A stretch of DNA of 7,668 nt from Tannerella sp. (GTDB taxonomy: Bacteria; Bacteroidota; Bacteroidia; Bacteroidales; Tannerellaceae), in the NCBI GenBank assembly GCA_031261145.1, contig JAISJX010000168.1, positions 1 through 7,668 of the forward strand, read 5' to 3'. The position numbers and the translations under genes were made by a program. Numbering within the stretch: the first letter of the stretch is position 1; each line of letters starts with the position of its first letter. The notes under the pieces were generated by a model, which did no database searches, had not been told where the DNA came from, and saw only the letters and a list, made by a program, of their open reading frames with translations. Shown piece after piece: positions 6,413 to 7,668 of this stretch.

Positions 6413-7668
6413 ATGTATTTATTAGGTTATGACATAGGAAGTTCGTCCGTAAAAGCCTGTTTGGTGGACGCAGGGTCGGGAAAGATTGTCGCACAAGACT
6501 TTTTCCCGAAAGTGGAAATGCAGATTATCGCCGAAAAACCGGGTTGGGCGGAACAACATCCCGAATCTTGGTGGGCGAATCTCAAGTTGGCCAACGAGTC
6601 GGTGTTGAAACAATCGGGCGTGGCCGCGGAAGACATCAAAGCGATTGGTATTTCCTGGCAAATGCACGGATTGGTATTGGTGGACAAAAGCAAAAAAGTG
6701 CTCCGTCCTGCGATTATCTGGTGTGACAGCCGCGCGGTTCCATACGGGGAAAAGGCGTTTCAAGCCATCGGAAAAGAAAAGGCTTTATCCCATTTGTTAA
6801 ATTCTCCGGGCAATTTCACCGCAGCCAAACTCGCTTGGGTAAAGGAAAACGAACCGCAGATTTATGCACAAATCGACAAATTCATGTTGCCCGGCGACTA
6901 TATCGGCATGAAATTGACGGACGAAATTGGCGTAACCGTAGAAGGCCTTTCCGAAGGTATCTTCTGGGATTTCAAAGAAAATAAATTATCGGATGATGTC
7001 TTGAATTATTTTGGCTTTGATAAAAATTTTGTCCCTGAAATCAAACCGACATTCGGAATACAAGGATTGGTTTCCGCCGCCGCTGCCGCTGAATTGGGCT
7101 TAAAGGTCGGCACTCCGGTTTGTTACCGCGCAGGCGATCAACCCAACAACGCCCTTTCACTGAACGTATTCAATCCGGGCGAAATCGCATCGACAGCCGG
7201 TACTTCCGGCGTGGTTTACGGCGTGTTAGGACAAGTCAACTACGACCCCAAGTCGCGGGTAAACACCTTTGCTCACGTCAATCACACGGCCGAACAAACC
7301 CGTTTGGGCGTATTATTGTGCATCAACGGAACCGGTATCCTCAATTCTTGGATAAAGAAGAATGTAGTGCCCGCAGGTATTTCTTACAACGATATGAACA
7401 ACTTGGCCTCGCAATCACCGATTGGAAGCAAAGGTTTGTCCATCATTCCTTTTGGCAATGGAGCGGAGCGAATTTTAGAAAACAAAGAAACCGGTTGTTC
7501 GATTCACGGCATCAATTTTAACATTCACAATCAATCGGATATTATTCGGGCAGCGCAGGAAGGCATTGTCTTTTCGTTCCAATACGGCATGGAAATCATG
7601 GCGGGCATGGGCATGGACGTCAGCCTGATTCGCGCCGGGAACGCCAATATGTTTCTCAGTCCGATTTT
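6413..7668 (+). CDS. xylB: Xylulokinase, FGGY family (3'-truncated by window edge)
   Basis: The enzyme phosphorylates D-xylulose with ATP to D-xylulose 5-phosphate, the entry from xylose into the pentose phosphate pathway, in the cytosol. The first 418 codons of an expected ~495 are present and the frame is open to the last base. Visible motifs: ATP-binding DIGSSSVKA (residues 7-15), GWAEQHPESWW (44-54), substrate-binding QMHG (83-86), IIWCDSRA near 100, catalytic Asp242 in AGDQPNNALSLN (Asp233 in E. coli XylB), phosphate-binding STAGTSGV, and IIPFGNGAER late in the domain. The second ATPase-fold half is incomplete. ATG 6413 is chosen because family members begin MYLLGYDIG; an in-frame ATG at 6383 would add ten residues (MANIKKTDKI). 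It follows the regulator by 112 bp with no obvious promoter between, so co-transcription is likely. A related FGGY pentulose kinase such as ribulokinase is the main alternative. Confidence 0.92.
   Translation, partial: MYLLGYDIGSSSVKACLVDAGSGKIVAQDFFPKVEMQIIAEKPGWAEQHPESWWANLKLANESVLKQSGVAAEDIKAIGISWQMHGLVLVDKSKKVLRPAIIWCDSRAVPYGEKAFQAIGKEKALSHLLNSPGNFTAAKLAWVKENEPQIYAQIDKFMLPGDYIGMKLTDEIGVTVEGLSEGIFWDFKENKLSDDVLNYFGFDKNFVPEIKPTFGIQGLVSAAAAAELGLKVGTPVCYRAGDQPNNALSLNVFNPGEIASTAGTSGVVYGVLGQVNYDPKSRVNTFAHVNHTAEQTRLGVLLCINGTGILNSWIKKNVVPAGISYNDMNNLASQSPIGSKGLSIIPFGNGAERILENKETGCSIHGINFNIHNQSDIIRAAQEGIVFSFQYGMEIMAGMGMDVSLIRAGNANMFLSPI

Noticed and set aside
6422..6763. Minus-strand open frame of 113 codons
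   Set aside because: Antisense to the conserved N-terminal FGGY kinase motifs; no signal of its own.
7120..7521. Plus-strand open frame of 133 codons near the window end
   Set aside because: It is an out-of-frame shadow of the xylulokinase gene; the kinase motifs are in the other frame.

Overview
The window looks like chromosomal DNA of a Bacteroidales-type Bacteroidota bacterium. This rests on an S46 dipeptidyl peptidase, a GLPGLI-family secreted protein paired with a CarboxypepD_reg-like/beta-barrel outer-membrane protein, a sugar regulator of the Nudix-related (NrtR/AraR-XylR) type, TAnnTTTG-type -7 promoter boxes, and A-rich translation starts without Shine-Dalgarno sequences. The genus cannot be fixed from the sequence alone. 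All five supported genes lie on the + strand, and the first and last are cut by the window edges.

Region by region: (1) 2-1591 is the C-terminal three quarters of an S46 peptidase. Its active-site spacing and an Arg in the specificity position point to the Asp/Glu-specific DPP11 type. (2) 1592-1916 is a gene-free gap. It holds a 165-bp imperfect inverted repeat (MITE-like, with acgcagat subrepeats) and then a promoter -7 box. (3) 1917-5290 is a two-gene operon with an ATGA overlap: a 290-aa exported GLPGLI protein and an 834-aa outer-membrane barrel protein, both with signal peptides. Their joint function is unknown. (4) 5291-5562 is a regulatory gap with three dyad sites spaced exactly 32 bp apart, then a -7 box. 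(5) 5563-6300 encodes a degenerate Nudix domain fused to a winged helix, the family used by Bacteroidetes to control pentose utilisation. (6) 6301-6412 contains a purine/pyrimidine-rich hairpin. (7) 6413 to the window end is the first ~418 codons of a xylulokinase (xylB).

Functionally there are three modules: periplasmic peptide degradation (DPP11), an envelope pair of unknown role (GLPGLI plus barrel), and the start of a D-xylose catabolic operon. In that operon the regulator precedes the kinase, and xylose isomerase and a xylose transporter would be expected further downstream. The least explained items are the three-operator array, the MITE-like hairpin and the GLPGLI/barrel pair. I see no clear evidence of a wholly new system.
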